From Bacillus_AB infantis_C (GTDB taxonomy: Bacteria > Bacillota > Bacilli > Bacillales > Cytobacillaceae), in contig NZ_JBNILH010000002.1 of the NCBI RefSeq assembly GCF_050107595.1, positions 124,001 to 188,000 of the forward strand: a DNA stretch of 64,000 nucleotides, given 5' to 3'. A program made the translations under genes and the position numbers. Below the pieces are notes generated by a model, which did no database searches, had not been told where the DNA came from, and saw only the letters and a list, made by a program, of their open reading frames with translations. This document shows positions 48,585-58,069 of this stretch, piece by piece; position 1 is the stretch's first letter, and each line of letters begins with the position of its first letter.

Positions 48585-49517
48585 ATGAATAGTTATATAC
48601 TCAAAAGACTTTTATCGATGCTTGTTACATTGTGGCTGATCATCACGCTAACCTTTTTCCTGATGCACAGCATCCCTGGTTCTCCATTCAACGAAGAAAG
48701 GGCAACGAGCGAAGCTGTCCAGAAGAACCTGGAGGCTTATTACCACCTGGATGAACCGCTTCCTGTTCAATACGCAACTTACCTGAAGTCGCTTGTAACG
48801 CTTGATTTCGGACCTTCTATCAAAAAATCATCACAAACAGTCAATGACATGCTTAGCAGAGGCTTCCCGGTGTCATTTGAACTGGGGATGTGGACATTGC
48901 TCCTGGCAGTCTTTTCAGGAATCGTGCTTGGCATCATCGCAGCACTCAGGCATAACGGGTTCATTGACTATCTGGCGATGACCATTGCTGTGCTCGGCAT
49001 ATCAGTTCCCAACTTTGTTCTGGCAACGCTTTTGATCCAGCAGGTTGCTGTCAATTGGGACCTGCTTCCCGCAGCTACATGGACCAGCTGGAGGCATATG
49101 ATCCTGCCGACACTGGCTCTTGCAACCGGCCCGATGGCAATCATTGCAAGGCTGACAAGGGCAAGCATGCTCGAGGTGCTGACCCAGGATTATATCAGAA
49201 CCGCCAAAGCCAAGGGGCTGACGCCGGCGAAAATAGTCTTCAAACATGCCCTGAGAAACGCATTGCTCCCTGTCGTCACTGTGCTTGGCACCATGGCGGC
49301 GAGCATATTGACCGGCACCTTTGTCATCGAGAAGATCTTTGCAATACCGGGAATGGGCAAGTATTTTATTGAAAGCATCGGCAACAGGGACTATCCCGTC
49401 ATCATGGGAACGACCGTTTTTTACAGCGCTGTACTTATCTTCATGCTGTTTCTGGTGGATTTTGCCTATGGAGTTCTGGATCCCCGCATTAAGCTGAGTA
49501 AAAGGGAGGGACGATAA
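48585..49517 (+). CDS. dppB: Dipeptide ABC transporter permease DppB
   Basis: A 310-residue permease with six helices; residues 1-30 are the first segment (ILKRLLSMLVTLWLIITLTFFL). The EAA-type loop (LTRASMLEVLTQDYIRTAKAKGL) and the C-terminal DPRIKL are typical of DppB/OppB. ATG 48585 lies 8 bases after AGGAAG; GTG 48576 is an alternative. Stop and next start overlap (TAATG). Confidence 0.92.
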   Translation: MNSYILKRLLSMLVTLWLIITLTFFLMHSIPGSPFNEERATSEAVQKNLEAYYHLDEPLPVQYATYLKSLVTLDFGPSIKKSSQTVNDMLSRGFPVSFELGMWTLLLAVFSGIVLGIIAALRHNGFIDYLAMTIAVLGISVPNFVLATLLIQQVAVNWDLLPAATWTSWRHMILPTLALATGPMAIIARLTRASMLEVLTQDYIRTAKAKGLTPAKIVFKHALRNALLPVVTVLGTMAASILTGTFVIEKIFAIPGMGKYFIESIGNRDYPVIMGTTVFYSAVLIFMLFLVDFAYGVLDPRIKLSKREGR

Positions 49518-50470
49518 TGGAATTGCGAAAACAGCAGGAGCACAGCGTTTCTCCGGAAATTCCTGATGAGTGGTTTACACCCCGATCAAAAGAGGAGGGG
49601 GAAGCAGAGGCGGTAGTCAGGCCAAGCCTTTCCTACTGGCAGGATTCTTGGAGGCGGCTGTCGCGCAACAAGCTGGCAATGGCCGGACTCGTATTCCTCA
49701 TCTTTCTGCTCTTTATGGCTATTTTTGGGCCGGTCATTTCACCGCATTCGGTTGAAAGCTCCAAGCTGACCGATCAGAATCTCCCGCCATCTTCCAGCCA
49801 CTGGTTCGGCACGGATGAATTGGGGCGGGATGTGTTCACAAGAACCTGGTATGGTGCCAGGGTCTCACTGTTCGTAGCGGTGATTGCGGCGCTGCTGGAC
49901 TTTATGATCGGAGTCATCTACGGAGGCATTGCCGGCTATAAAGGAGGCAGGGCCGATAACCTGATGATGAGGATCATTGAAGTCCTGTACGGCCTGCCCT
50001 ATCTGCTGGTTGTCATTCTGCTTGCAGTCGTAATGGGTCCAGGCCTGACGACCATCATTGTAGCCTTGTCAGTTACAGGCTGGATTGGAATGGCCCGGAT
50101 AGTCAGGGGACAGGTCATGCAAATCAAAAATTATGAATTTATACTGGCATCTAAAACCTTTGGAACAAAGACATCGAGGATCATCAGAAAGAACCTCCTG
50201 CCGAATGCGATGGGCCCGATCATCGTCCAGCTCACGCTGACCGTGCCTTCGGCCATATTTGCAGAAGCATTTTTGAGCTTTCTTGGCCTGGGAATCCAGG
50301 CGCCGTTTGCCAGCTGGGGAGTAATGGCCAATGACGGGCTGTCCACTATCCTTTCCGGCCATTGGTGGAGGCTGTTCTTTCCTGCCTTTTTCATCTCCAT
50401 GACGATGTTTGCTTTTAATGTTCTTGGGGACGGCCTGCAGGATGCACTGGATCCAAAGCTGAGGAGGTAG
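49517..50470 (+). CDS. dppC: Dipeptide ABC transporter permease DppC
   Basis: A 317-residue permease with a charged cytoplasmic N-terminus of about 50 residues, six helices, the GTDELGRDVFTRTWYGARVSL motif of DppC/OppC, and the EAA loop (RIVRGQVMQIKNYEFILASKTFGT). It pairs with DppB to form the membrane channel. Overlaps dppB by one base and precedes dppD by 4 bp. Confidence 0.93.
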   Translation: MELRKQQEHSVSPEIPDEWFTPRSKEEGEAEAVVRPSLSYWQDSWRRLSRNKLAMAGLVFLIFLLFMAIFGPVISPHSVESSKLTDQNLPPSSSHWFGTDELGRDVFTRTWYGARVSLFVAVIAALLDFMIGVIYGGIAGYKGGRADNLMMRIIEVLYGLPYLLVVILLAVVMGPGLTTIIVALSVTGWIGMARIVRGQVMQIKNYEFILASKTFGTKTSRIIRKNLLPNAMGPIIVQLTLTVPSAIFAEAFLSFLGLGIQAPFASWGVMANDGLSTILSGHWWRLFFPAFFISMTMFAFNVLGDGLQDALDPKLRR

Positions 50471-50474
50471 AGCC

Positions 50475-51476
50475 ATGATGGCAAAAGTGTTGGAAATCAA
50501 AAATTTGCATGTGTCCTTTTCCACCTATGGCGGAGAGGTAAAAGCAGTCCGCGGGGTGGAATTTGATTTATATAAAGGAGAAACCCTGGCTATAGTCGGC
50601 GAATCGGGAAGCGGCAAAAGCGTCACTTCCCAGAGCATCATGAAGCTGATACCATCCCCGCCTGGGAGAATCGCAGAGGGGTCAATCCTGTTCAATGGCC
50701 AGGACCTGACCCGGCTGAAAGAGGCAGAGATGCGGAAGATACGGGGGGCGGATATATCCATGATCTTTCAGGATCCCATGACGGCCCTTAATCCGACGAT
50801 TACTGTGGGTGAACAGATTATTGAAGGAATACGCCAGCATCAGTCTGTATCCAAAGACCAGGCTAAGAAAAAGGCCCTGGAAATGCTTAAGCTGGTGGGG
50901 ATCCCCAGTCCTGAATCAAGGCTCAGGCAATATCCGCACCAATTCAGCGGCGGCATGAGGCAGAGAATCGTCATTGCGATGGCACTTGTCTGCGAGCCGG
51001 AAATTTTAATTGCAGATGAGCCGACGACCGCCCTGGATGTAACCATTCAGGCACAGATACTTGATTTGTTTAAGGAAATCCAGCAAAAGACGGGTGTCTC
51101 CATTATATTGATCACACATGACCTTGGTGTGGTAGCACAGGTAGCTGACCGTGTCGCAGTCATGTATGCCGGGAAAATCGTTGAGGCAGGCACAAGGAGG
51201 GAGATCTTCTATAGTCCTCAGCATCCTTATACAAAGGGGCTGCTGAACTCGGTGCCCCGGCTTGATTCTGAGGAAGGGGAGCTTGTGCCGATACCGGGCT
51301 CGCCCCCTGATTTGTTTGCTCCGCCGCAGGGCTGTCCTTTTGCAGCGAGATGTGATTATGCAATGGAAGTTTGTGAAAAAGTCTATCCGTTTGAAAGCCG
51401 TTTGAGCAGTGAGCATTATGTGGACTGCTGGCTGCAGGATGAGCGTGCTAAAAAACTGCTGACCCGTGTAAGATAG
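50475..51476 (+). CDS. dppD: Dipeptide ABC transporter ATPase DppD
   Basis: A 333-residue ATPase. Walker A is GESGSGKSV, the signature is FSGGMRQRI and Walker B is ILIADEPTTALDV; the C-terminal oligopeptide/dipeptide ABC domain has the Cys-rich PQGCPFAARCDYAMEVCEK segment typical of the family. With the second ATPase YkfD (56246) it would energise import. GAGGAGG precedes the ATG. Confidence 0.94.
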   Translation: MMAKVLEIKNLHVSFSTYGGEVKAVRGVEFDLYKGETLAIVGESGSGKSVTSQSIMKLIPSPPGRIAEGSILFNGQDLTRLKEAEMRKIRGADISMIFQDPMTALNPTITVGEQIIEGIRQHQSVSKDQAKKKALEMLKLVGIPSPESRLRQYPHQFSGGMRQRIVIAMALVCEPEILIADEPTTALDVTIQAQILDLFKEIQQKTGVSIILITHDLGVVAQVADRVAVMYAGKIVEAGTRREIFYSPQHPYTKGLLNSVPRLDSEEGELVPIPGSPPDLFAPPQGCPFAARCDYAMEVCEKVYPFESRLSSEHYVDCWLQDERAKKLLTRVR

Positions 51477-51580
51477 CGCCGCCTACATTCCGGCGGGGCC
51501 GGAAGGACAGGCGGAATTATCCAGATGCAGGTTTTTAAGGAACTGCATTGATAGATGAAAATGGAATGAGGGGGAGAAAA

Positions 51581-53212
51581 ATGAAAAAGTTTTTCATGTT
51601 GTTTCTGGCAATGTCGCTTGTATTCGTCATGGCAGCCTGTACAGCCAATTCGGATACAGGAAGCGAACCTTCAGGTGAGGGCAAGGATAGTGGGGATAGC
51701 GAAAGTGAAAAGGTGCTTTACTTAAATAACGGTGTAGAACCGACATCCTTTGACCCTCCAATCGGCTTTGATGCTGTTTCCTGGAACTCACTGAATAATA
51801 TCATGGAAGGTCTGACAAGGCTCGGCAAGGAGCATGAAGCTGAACCTGCTGCGGCAGAGAAATGGGATGTTTCAGAAGATGGCAAAACATACACATTCCA
51901 TATTCGCGACAATGCAAAATGGTCTAACGGGGATGATGTGACAGCAGGAGATTTTGTTTATGCCTGGAAACGCCTGCTTGATCCGGAAACAGGTTCTCCG
52001 GCAGCCTTCCTTGGCTATTTCATTGAGGGCGGGGAAGCCTTTAACACAGGAGAAGGCTCGGCAGAAGAAGTGAAAGTAAAAGCTGTTGATGATAAAACAT
52101 TCGAAGTGACTCTGACAAGCCCGCAGGCTTACTTTTTAAACATCATCGCCAATCCGGCATTTTTCCCGGTAAATGAAAAGACAGCGACGGAAAATCCGGA
52201 ATGGTTTGCAGAAGCTGACACCTTTGTCGGGAATGGCCCGTTCAAGCTGACTGAATGGGAGCATGACACAAATATGGTCATGGAGAAAAATGAAGAGTAT
52301 TGGGACGCAGAAAATGTAAAACTTGATAAAGTGCACTGGGCGATGGTGAATGACACGAATACCGAGTACCAGATGTATCAAAAAGGGGAGCTGGATACTT
52401 CAGATGTACCGGCAGACCTGAGCGAGCAGCTCTTTGAAGAAGGCAAGGTCCAGGTCGAAGACCAGGCCGGCCAATATTTCTACCGCTTTAATGTGAATAA
52501 AGAGCCATTCCAGAATGTGAACATCAGGAAAGCTTTCGCAATGGCGGTGGACCAGGAGCAGATCGTTGAATTTGTGACCAAGAACCAGGAGCAGCCGGCC
52601 TATGGATTTGTTCCTCCCGGATTTAAGGATCCTTCCGGAAATGATTTCCGCGAGGTGAACGGTGACCTTGTTAAAACGGATGCCGAGCAGGCAAAAGAGC
52701 TGCTGAAGAAGGGAATGGAAGAGGAAGGCTACAGCGAGCTGCCTGAGGTGACTCTGACATACAGCACGAATGATGTGCATAAAAAGATTGCCGAAGCCCT
52801 TCAGCAGATGCTTAAAGAAAATCTTGGAGTCGATGTGAAGCTTGCAAATATGGAAGCGAATGTATTTGCTACTGAACAGAAGGCACTGAATCTGCAGCTG
52901 TCCAGAAGCTCTTTCCTTGCTGATTATGCCGATCCGATCAACTTCCTGGAGAACTTCCAGACCGGCCACTCGATGAACCGGACTGGCTGGAGCAACGCCG
53001 AGTTCGATAAGCTGATCCAAGGTGCGAAAAATGAAGCCGATGAAGCGAAACGCTATGACATGATGTACGAAGCAGAAAAAATCCTTTATAACGAGTCGCC
53101 TATTTTCTCACTGCATTTCTATAACCAGGTTTACCTGCAAAATGAAGCAGTGTCAGGTATCGTCCGCCACCCAGTCGGATATCTGGAATTAAAATGGGCT
53201 GACAAAGAATAG
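51581..53212 (+). CDS. dppE: Dipeptide/oligopeptide-binding lipoprotein DppE
   Basis: A 543-residue SBP5-family binding protein. Signal peptide and lipobox MAAC (Cys20), a Ser/Gly/Asp-rich linker (21-40), then the binding fold with GLTRLGKEHEAEPAAAEKW and TYTFHIRDNAKWSNGDDVTAGDFVYAWKR segments. It captures murein tripeptides or oligopeptides outside the membrane. The ATG at 51581 after GAGGGGGAG gives the expected signal peptide; an upstream in-frame start at 51548 would spoil it. A terminator-like hairpin follows. Confidence 0.94.
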   Translation: MKKFFMLFLAMSLVFVMAACTANSDTGSEPSGEGKDSGDSESEKVLYLNNGVEPTSFDPPIGFDAVSWNSLNNIMEGLTRLGKEHEAEPAAAEKWDVSEDGKTYTFHIRDNAKWSNGDDVTAGDFVYAWKRLLDPETGSPAAFLGYFIEGGEAFNTGEGSAEEVKVKAVDDKTFEVTLTSPQAYFLNIIANPAFFPVNEKTATENPEWFAEADTFVGNGPFKLTEWEHDTNMVMEKNEEYWDAENVKLDKVHWAMVNDTNTEYQMYQKGELDTSDVPADLSEQLFEEGKVQVEDQAGQYFYRFNVNKEPFQNVNIRKAFAMAVDQEQIVEFVTKNQEQPAYGFVPPGFKDPSGNDFREVNGDLVKTDAEQAKELLKKGMEEEGYSELPEVTLTYSTNDVHKKIAEALQQMLKENLGVDVKLANMEANVFATEQKALNLQLSRSSFLADYADPINFLENFQTGHSMNRTGWSNAEFDKLIQGAKNEADEAKRYDMMYEAEKILYNESPIFSLHFYNQVYLQNEAVSGIVRHPVGYLELKWADKE

Positions 53213-53217
53213 CATTG

Positions 53218-53249
53218 AAAAGGGGTGTTCTGCTGAACATCCCTTTTTA
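53218..53249 (+). terminator. Terminator or attenuator between dppE and ykfA
   Basis: AAAAGGGGTGTTC, TGCT loop, GAACATCCCTTTTT. Its place inside the operon suggests partial read-through, so dppA-E would be expressed more than ykfA-D. Confidence 0.75.
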
Positions 53250-53287
53250 CTGGCAAACTGCAGCGCATACGGAAAGGGGCATATTAT

Positions 53288-54208
53288 ATGAAAATAAAGC
53301 CGGGACTTTTGAAAAAAGGGGATGCTGTCGGTGTAGTATCACCGGCCAGCCCGCCTGACGTCCAAAGCCTTGATAGGGGCATTGATTTTCTTAAGGAGCT
53401 GGGATTGGAAGTCCGTGAAGGAAGATCTGTCAGGAAAATAAATGGCTACCTGGCCGGCTCAGACAAAGAGAGGCTCGAGGATTTGCATGATATGTTCGAA
53501 GACAAGGAGATCAAAGCGGTCATTTGTGCAGGCGGCGGATACGGAACTGCCAGGATTGCAGCTGACCTGGACTATGGCCTTATTAAGGCTAACCCTAAAA
53601 TATTCTGGGGCTACAGTGATATCACCTTCCTTCATACGAGCATAAGGCAGAAAACCGGGCTTATCACCTTTCACGGTCCGATGCTTGCTTCGGATATCGG
53701 AAAAGCGGACGCCCACCCATTGTCCAAACAATATTTCAGCCAGCTTTTCAAACCCGCAGATTCCTTATACACTGAAGAGCTTTCGCCTCTGTCAGCAGTG
53801 GTGGAAGGAAGGGCAGAAGGTCCCCTGACTGGAGGCAATCTCTGCTTGATCACGAGTACACTTGGAACTTCCTTTGAGATTGATGTGAAAGGGAAGCTTC
53901 TGCTTATCGAGGATATCAATGAAGAACCGCGCTCAGTTGACCGGATGCTGAATCAGCTGCTGATGGCAGGTAAATTATCTGAAGCAGCCGGCGTAGTAGT
54001 GGGGGACTTTAATAAATGCGAACCGCAGCGCGAGCTAAGCCTATCCCTTGATGAAGTTCTTAATCATTATTTGAGTAAAGCGGGCAGGCCAGCCATGAAA
54101 GGATTTAAGATCGGCCATTGCTCCCCGCACTTCTCTGTTCCGCTCGGAGCGGATGCAGTGCTCGATACAAAGGAAAAACAATTGTATGTCGAAACCGGCG
54201 TACGCTAA
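53288..54208 (+). CDS. ykfA: LD-carboxypeptidase (S66 family, YkfA/LdcA)
   Basis: A 306-residue serine peptidase of the S66 family. FWGYSDITFLHTSI carries the nucleophilic serine, and the C-terminal half has LLIEDINEEPRSVDRMLNQL and KIGHCSPHFSVPLGADAVLD with the catalytic His. It cuts the L-D bond of murein tetrapeptides, releasing terminal D-Ala, in the cytoplasm. First gene of the ykfABCD part of the operon. Confidence 0.93.
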   Translation: MKIKPGLLKKGDAVGVVSPASPPDVQSLDRGIDFLKELGLEVREGRSVRKINGYLAGSDKERLEDLHDMFEDKEIKAVICAGGGYGTARIAADLDYGLIKANPKIFWGYSDITFLHTSIRQKTGLITFHGPMLASDIGKADAHPLSKQYFSQLFKPADSLYTEELSPLSAVVEGRAEGPLTGGNLCLITSTLGTSFEIDVKGKLLLIEDINEEPRSVDRMLNQLLMAGKLSEAAGVVVGDFNKCEPQRELSLSLDEVLNHYLSKAGRPAMKGFKIGHCSPHFSVPLGADAVLDTKEKQLYVETGVR

Positions 54209-54220
54209 AGAGGTGCACAG

Positions 54221-55330
54221 ATGAAAATTGAGCGAATTGAAACCTTCAGGGTTGCCATCCCGTTAATCAAGCCGTTTAAGACTGCCTTAAGAACTGTGAC
54301 TACAGCGGAATCTGTAGTCATCAAAATCGTATGCGACAACGGCATTGAAGGCTGGGGGGAAGCTCCTCCGACAGTCGTCATCACCGGGGACAGCCTAATG
54401 AGCATTGAATCGGCCATCCACCATGTGTTCAAGCCCTATCTTGTCGGTAAAAGCCTTCTGAACTATGAAACTATTTTCCAGGCAATAAAGACGTTGATGG
54501 TTGGAAATTCAAGTGCTAAAGCTGCGGTGGATATGGCTTTATATGACTGCCTTTCCAAGCACTGCAGGCTTCCGCTATATCAATTCCTTGGCGGTGCAAA
54601 AAATGAAATCGAGACTGACTATACAGTGAGCGTGAACAATCCTGAAGAAATGGGCGATGATGCTGCTTCCTATATTGATCAGGGATTTAATGTGCTGAAG
54701 GTTAAGGTCGGCAAAGATGATATCATGACAGACATCAGCCGAATAAAGGAAATCAGAAGGCGTGTCGGCAATAAGGTGAAAATCAGGCTTGATGCGAATC
54801 AGGGGTGGCAGGCAAAAGATGCGGTGAGGGCCATCAGGAAAATGGAGGATAGCCTCCTGGACATTGAGCTGGTCGAGCAGCCGGTTCCCGCTGATGACAT
54901 CGAAGGGCTCAAACAAGTGACAGATTCCGTTGAAACACTCATTATGGCGGACGAAAGTGTGTTCACCCCGAAGCAGGCGCTCCAGGTGCTTTGTACGAGG
55001 AGTGCGGATTTGATCAATATAAAATTAATGAAGGCAGGGGGGATTTTTCAGGCTCAGGCCATCAACCAGCTGGCTGAAATCTGCGGTGTTGAATGCATGG
55101 TAGGAAGCATGATTGAAACAAAGATAGGCATCAGTGCTGCGGCCCATTTTGCTGCGAGCAAAAAAAATATCACCCGATTTGATTTTGATGCGCCTCTAAT
55201 GCTGGCCAAAGATATGGTCGAGGGCGGCATCAGCTATAGCGGAAGGAAAATCACTTTCCCTGAAGCAGCAGGGCTTGGCATCAGGCAAGTTTATTCAGAA
55301 GGAGGAATTTCAAGTGGGAATTCAGCATAA
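54221..55330 (+). CDS. ykfB: L-Ala-D/L-Glu epimerase YkfB
   Basis: A 369-residue enolase-superfamily enzyme. The acid/base lysine lies in NVLKVKVGK, metal ligands lie in IRLDANQGW, ELVEQPVP and IMADESVF, and the opposite lysine in NIKLMKAGG. It converts L-Ala-D-Glu to L-Ala-L-Glu, so peptidases can finish murein peptide degradation. GAGGTG precedes the ATG. Its last 17 bases overlap ykfC. Confidence 0.94.
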   Translation: MKIERIETFRVAIPLIKPFKTALRTVTTAESVVIKIVCDNGIEGWGEAPPTVVITGDSLMSIESAIHHVFKPYLVGKSLLNYETIFQAIKTLMVGNSSAKAAVDMALYDCLSKHCRLPLYQFLGGAKNEIETDYTVSVNNPEEMGDDAASYIDQGFNVLKVKVGKDDIMTDISRIKEIRRRVGNKVKIRLDANQGWQAKDAVRAIRKMEDSLLDIELVEQPVPADDIEGLKQVTDSVETLIMADESVFTPKQALQVLCTRSADLINIKLMKAGGIFQAQAINQLAEICGVECMVGSMIETKIGISAAAHFAASKKNITRFDFDAPLMLAKDMVEGGISYSGRKITFPEAAGLGIRQVYSEGGISSGNSA

Positions 55331-56243
55331 ATGGCTGGTTAATGTACCAGTGGCAACAATTTGGACCTCCCCTGAATCGGCCAGGGAAATCGATGGAAAA
55401 GCGGTTTCCGGCGGGCCGGACCTGGAGGGGTGGCTGGCGGGCCTGACATACGAAACCAGGCTTGCACTTTGCAATGAAAACAGGATCCAAACCCAAGCAC
55501 TGTTTGGCCAGGAGGTGATCCTGCTGGAAGAAGAGGGACCTTGGGCGAGTGTCCTAATCCTTAGCCAGCCTTCAGGAAAAAATGAAAGAGGCTATCCTGG
55601 CTGGATGCCAAAAAATCAGCTGATGAAACTGAATGAATGGAATATCAAAAAAGGCCCTGTTGCAGCCATCAGCTCGAAAAAAGCTGTATTGTATTCAGAG
55701 GAAGAAAAGCCTTTAATGGAACTTAGCTTTGAAACTGTCCTCCCTGCGGTTGAGAAATCTGATGAATGGCTTAAAGTAAGAATCCCTGAAGGGTACGGAC
55801 TTCTTCGGCAGGAGGATGTAATCCTTCATCCTTCTTTAGAAGGGAGGCGGAAGGAGAATGGAGCGGAAATTGTATCCCAAGGGGAACGCTTCCTTGGCTT
55901 GCCTTACCTGTGGGGAGGCATGAGCAGCTGGGGATTTGACTGCTCAGGATTCAGCTATACGATGTGCAAGGCTAACGGCTATATCATTCCAAGGGATGCC
56001 CATGATCAGGCACGGCACGGAACTGAAGTGGATTTGGCTGAAATCAAGCCGGGCGATCTGCTGTTTTTTGCCTACCAGGAAGGAAAGGGCAGCATCCACC
56101 ATGTGGGAATTTTCTATGGAGACGGCAAGCTGCTTCATTCGCCAAATACAGGGAAAACAATCGAAATTATCCCGCTTAAAGACACCATCTATGAAAAGGA
56201 ACTATGTGCAGCACGCCGTTATTGGCAGGAGGGAGAAGGTTGA
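55314..56243 (+). CDS. ykfC: Gamma-D-glutamyl-L-diamino acid endopeptidase YkfC (NlpC/P60)
   Basis: A 309-residue cytoplasmic NlpC/P60 cysteine peptidase. Two N-terminal SH3b-like regions (about 10-90 and 95-165) precede the catalytic domain: Cys in SSWGFDCSGFSYTMC and His in SIHHVGIFYGDGKLLHSP. It splits the D-Glu-diaminopimelate bond of L-Ala-D-Glu-Dap. The GTG at 55314 is 8 bases after GGAGG and lies within ykfB; no signal peptide, as expected for intracellular recycling. Confidence 0.93.
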   Translation: MGIQHKWLVNVPVATIWTSPESAREIDGKAVSGGPDLEGWLAGLTYETRLALCNENRIQTQALFGQEVILLEEEGPWASVLILSQPSGKNERGYPGWMPKNQLMKLNEWNIKKGPVAAISSKKAVLYSEEEKPLMELSFETVLPAVEKSDEWLKVRIPEGYGLLRQEDVILHPSLEGRRKENGAEIVSQGERFLGLPYLWGGMSSWGFDCSGFSYTMCKANGYIIPRDAHDQARHGTEVDLAEIKPGDLLFFAYQEGKGSIHHVGIFYGDGKLLHSPNTGKTIEIIPLKDTIYEKELCAARRYWQEGEG

Positions 56244-56245
56244 TC

Positions 56246-57253
56246 ATGCCGGACAGCATACTTGAGGTAAAGAATCTTAAAAAACATTTTGCGCTGGGAA
56301 AAGGAGAGGTTCTAAAAGCTGTAGACGGCATCTCCTTTAATATAAAAAAGGGAGAAACCCTCGGGATTGTCGGTGAATCAGGCTGCGGCAAATCGACTGC
56401 CGGAAGGACGATCATCGGGCTATATGACAGCACAGAAGGGGAAGTCATCTTTAATGGGAAAAATGTCCACAGTATGACAAACAGAGAGCGCTTTTCTTTT
56501 CACAAGCAGATGCAAATGATTTTCCAGGATCCCTATGCTTCACTCAATCCCAGGTCGACAGTGAGTGAGATCATTGCCGAGCCGATGGAAGTCCATGGCT
56601 TGTTTCGCAATAAACAGGAGCGGATGGAAAAAATCTATCAGCTTCTGGAGGATGTTGGACTTAATAGAGAGCACGCTGGACGGTATCCGCATGAATTCAG
56701 CGGGGGACAAAGACAAAGGATCGGAATTGCGAGGGCTCTTGCCCTGGAGCCTGAATTCATTATAGCGGATGAACCGATTTCTGCACTGGATGTTTCGGTC
56801 CAGGCCCAGGTGGTGAACCTCCTCAAAAAGCTGCAGAAAGAAAAAGGGCTGACGTACTTATTCATCGCCCATGACCTGTCCATGGTCAAGCAGATCAGCG
56901 ACCGGATCGGCGTCATGTATCTGGGGCATATGATGGAGCTCACAACCAGTAAGGAATTGTACCGGAACCCGCTTCATCCATATACACGGGCTTTGCTCTC
57001 AGCCATTCCGATCCCTGATCCGGATATTGAGGATCAGAGGGAAAGAATCATCCTGCAAGGCGAGCTGCCAAGCCCTATTGATCCTCCAAGCGGCTGTGTA
57101 TTCCGGACAAGATGCCCTCACAGCATGGATATTTGTGCAGAAAAAACGCCTGTCTGGCAGGAGGCGGAGAAATCAAGGTTTGTCGCCTGCCACTTATACG
57201 ATCCCAAACTGACAGGAAATCATGACAGTTCACAGGCAGCTGCATCTAAATGA
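56246..57253 (+). CDS. ykfD: Oligopeptide ABC transporter ATPase YkfD
   Basis: A 335-residue ATPase. Walker A is GESGCGKST, signature FSGGQRQRIGIARAL, Walker B FIIADEPISALDV, and a C-terminal oligopeptide-type domain with CVFRTRCPHSMDIC. It is the DppF-like partner of DppD. ATG 56246 starts 2 bases after the ykfC stop; the in-frame codons upstream lie within ykfC. Its stop overlaps the next start (ATGA). Confidence 0.93.
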   Translation: MPDSILEVKNLKKHFALGKGEVLKAVDGISFNIKKGETLGIVGESGCGKSTAGRTIIGLYDSTEGEVIFNGKNVHSMTNRERFSFHKQMQMIFQDPYASLNPRSTVSEIIAEPMEVHGLFRNKQERMEKIYQLLEDVGLNREHAGRYPHEFSGGQRQRIGIARALALEPEFIIADEPISALDVSVQAQVVNLLKKLQKEKGLTYLFIAHDLSMVKQISDRIGVMYLGHMMELTTSKELYRNPLHPYTRALLSAIPIPDPDIEDQRERIILQGELPSPIDPPSGCVFRTRCPHSMDICAEKTPVWQEAEKSRFVACHLYDPKLTGNHDSSQAAASK

Positions 57254-58065
57254 CCGGGCTGCTCTCTGAAAATATCAATCACCTTGAACAAAGGCTGGCT
57301 GAAATCCTCAGACAATGTCCGGGTAATGCCAGTCTGGCAGTAGAGTACGGTGAGAGGGCAATCCATATGAACAGCGGGCGGAAATATCCTGCAGCCAGCC
57401 TCATCAAAATCCCGATCATGATGGAAGCTTTCTTTCAGGCAGAGGAGGGCGTCATGGATCTCAATGAGCAGGTGCGTATTGGCGGGATTGAAAAGGCCGG
57501 AGGGGCCGGTATCATTCAATCTCTATCAGTAACAGCTTCCCTAAGCATTCTGGACTGTATAACCTTGATGATTATAGTCTCAGACAATACAGCTGCCAAT
57601 CTGCTGATAAAATTGCTGGGCAGGAAAAATATTAATGATAAAATGCATGGACTGGGTCTTCAAACAACTGTACTGGGCAGAAAAATGATGGACTTTGAAG
57701 CAGCAGCAAAAGGTATTGAAAATTTCACCACTGCAGCAGATATGGTTAAATGCCTGAGAGCAATAAAAGAAGGCAGATTATTTTCCGAAAAGAATCGCAG
57801 ATTGATGCTCGATATAATGGAAGCGCAGCAATTCAGAGAAAAGCTCCCGGCTATTGCATGCAAAAAGCTGAAGATTGCCAATAAAACCGGGGAGCTTCCT
57901 GGAATTGAGCATGATTGCGCCATCTTCACTTCTGGCCAGGCTGCTCTATATGCTGCCGTCCTGATCGATGGCCTCTCAAGCCCGGAAGAAGGAAACCGCG
58001 CAATAAGGCTGGTTGGAAGCCGGTTATCCGAATTTCTGTGCCTTCCGGAAAAAGAAAGGAGTTAA
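57250..58065 (+). CDS. Class A beta-lactamase-like serine hydrolase, cytoplasmic
   Basis: A 271-residue protein of the beta-lactamase2 family. The three hallmark motifs are present: S-x-x-K (SLIK, Ser50-Lys53), SDN (111-113) and KTG (residues 214-216 or so, KTGELPG). No signal peptide or lipobox is seen, so it is probably intracellular. It overlaps ykfD by ATGA, which ties it to murein peptide recycling rather than to secreted beta-lactam resistance; it may hydrolyse a peptide or amide linkage. The omega-loop glutamate motif of true class A enzymes is not clearly present. Confidence 0.85.
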   Translation: MTGLLSENINHLEQRLAEILRQCPGNASLAVEYGERAIHMNSGRKYPAASLIKIPIMMEAFFQAEEGVMDLNEQVRIGGIEKAGGAGIIQSLSVTASLSILDCITLMIIVSDNTAANLLIKLLGRKNINDKMHGLGLQTTVLGRKMMDFEAAAKGIENFTTAADMVKCLRAIKEGRLFSEKNRRLMLDIMEAQQFREKLPAIACKKLKIANKTGELPGIEHDCAIFTSGQAALYAAVLIDGLSSPEEGNRAIRLVGSRLSEFLCLPEKERS

Positions 58066-58069
58066 AACC

